A stretch of DNA of 64,000 bases from Rhodococcus sp. KBS0724 (GTDB lineage: Bacteria > Actinomycetota > Actinomycetes > Mycobacteriales > Mycobacteriaceae). Below the pieces are notes generated by a model. The model made no database searches. It worked only from the letters and a program-made list of their open reading frames with translations, and had not been told where the DNA came from. This document shows positions 63,580-64,000 of the stretch, piece after piece; positions within the stretch are counted from its first letter, which is position 1; the number at the start of each line of letters is the position of its first letter. The position numbers were made by a program, and so were the translations under genes. The stretch spans positions 491,001-555,000 of the forward strand of contig NZ_VCBX02000001.1 of the NCBI RefSeq assembly GCF_005938745.2. The letters are read 5' to 3'.

Positions 63580-64000
63580 ATGAATACCGAGACCTCCGTG
63601 GTGCGGGGCTGGCGGGCGCTGAGCGCTCCGGCCGGCGTCGCCGTAGCGGGGGTTTCGGCCTTCACGCTTTTGCACGTCCGAGATCCGCACAATTCGGGAA
63701 GCTACGGGATCTGTCCGATGTATGCGTTGACAGGTCTGTGGTGCCCCGCGTGCGGTGGCCTTCGAGCAGTCAACGATCTGACGAACCTTGATATCGGTGC
63801 GGCGCTGTCGAGCAATGTCCTGATTGTTCCGTTCATTGCGGTACTTGTTGTCGCCTGGGTCCGGTGGATTGCCCGCAGATGGAACGGGTCGACGGATCGG
63901 ATGATCGTGCTTCGGCCGGCCATGACAATTGCGGTACTCGGAACCCTTGTTGCCTTTACGGTTGTGCGAAACACCCCTTGGGGTAGCTGGCTCGCGCCGG
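63580..64000 (+). CDS. DUF2752 membrane protein, cut by the window end
   Basis: An open frame from ATG at 63580 (MNTETSVVRGWRALSAPAG) to the last base, 140 codons with no stop. The motif GICPMYALTGLWCPACGGLRAVND is the DUF2752 signature (CPxCG), and there are at least three hydrophobic segments. DUF2752 genes often follow RDD genes in actinobacteria, as here. Function unknown. Confidence 0.85.
   Translation, partial: MNTETSVVRGWRALSAPAGVAVAGVSAFTLLHVRDPHNSGSYGICPMYALTGLWCPACGGLRAVNDLTNLDIGAALSSNVLIVPFIAVLVVAWVRWIARRWNGSTDRMIVLRPAMTIAVLGTLVAFTVVRNTPWGSWLAP

Overview
The window reads as high-GC actinobacterial DNA, most probably a Rhodococcus chromosome. Evidence: dense (C/G)-ending codons, frequent GTG/TTG starts, ATGA/GTGA gene overlaps, a WhiB protein, a PASTA-containing PonA2, a GlxR-type CRP and a lysine-tailed TopA. 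From about 11.4 kb onward the gene order matches, from memory, the Mycobacterium tuberculosis Rv3683-to-Rv3644c block in inverted orientation: metallophosphoesterase, ponA2, whiB4, bagA/bagB, a DUF4177-like protein, RidA, MBL hydrolase, crp, small membrane protein, nth, thioredoxin-like, Nudix, marP, ephE, holin-X, acs, dppABCD, Rv3662c-like, SerB-like, ssd, tadA/B/C with Flp/TadE genes, DUF1998 helicase, cspA, Rv3647c-like, topA and holB. No rRNA, IS element, prophage or CRISPR array was seen.

Layout. 1-11 kb is accessory: a YdjM-type hydrolase, a secreted VAO-type cholesterol oxidase with a perfect KstR box, a DHA2 exporter with a divergent MarR regulator, an iron-siderophore lipoprotein with an IdeR box touching its start codon, an acyl-CoA ligase, a SIR2 protein with a macro-like N-terminus that appears to be frameshifted, and a WS/DGAT-like acyltransferase. 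11-19.7 kb is the cell-envelope/redox core (ponA2, whiB4, bagAB). 19.8-29.1 kb is an insertion relative to the mycobacterial order: a lower pathway for 3-hydroxyanthranilate meta-cleavage (dioxygenase, ACMS decarboxylase, aminomuconate semialdehyde dehydrogenase, aminomuconate deaminase, oxalocrotonate decarboxylase) with an MHS transporter, followed by a LysR/esterase/TetR/NTF2-like minus-strand group. 29.2-35.4 kb is crp to holin-X. 35.3-42 kb carries nhaA, an MHS transporter, an NCS1 permease and acs. 42-48.5 kb is dppABCD. 48.5-54.7 kb is the SerB-like gene flanked by two RNA genes, then the ssd-tad pilus locus. 54.7-64 kb is helicase, cspA, topA, holB, tRNA-Thr, an RDD protein and a truncated DUF2752 gene.

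The most useful non-coding calls are two small RNAs placed exactly where mycobacteria keep theirs: a 6S-like Ms1/MTS2823-type RNA (about 290 nt, minus strand, promoter and terminator visible) and a 6C RNA (two hairpins with C-rich loops, plus strand). Regulatory sites tie the region to global control: a perfect TGTGA-N6-TCACA CRP/GlxR box before acs, weaker ones before whiB4 and the aromatic-acid transporter, a KstR box, an IdeR box and a double TetR operator.

Unexpected structure includes five gene ends at which a 16-20 bp tandem duplication spans or abuts the stop codon, and a pair of related, perfectly paired 23-bp hairpins with the same CGGG loop and compensatory stem changes. The SIR2 plus macro-like gene is the best candidate for a poorly described NAD-related system.
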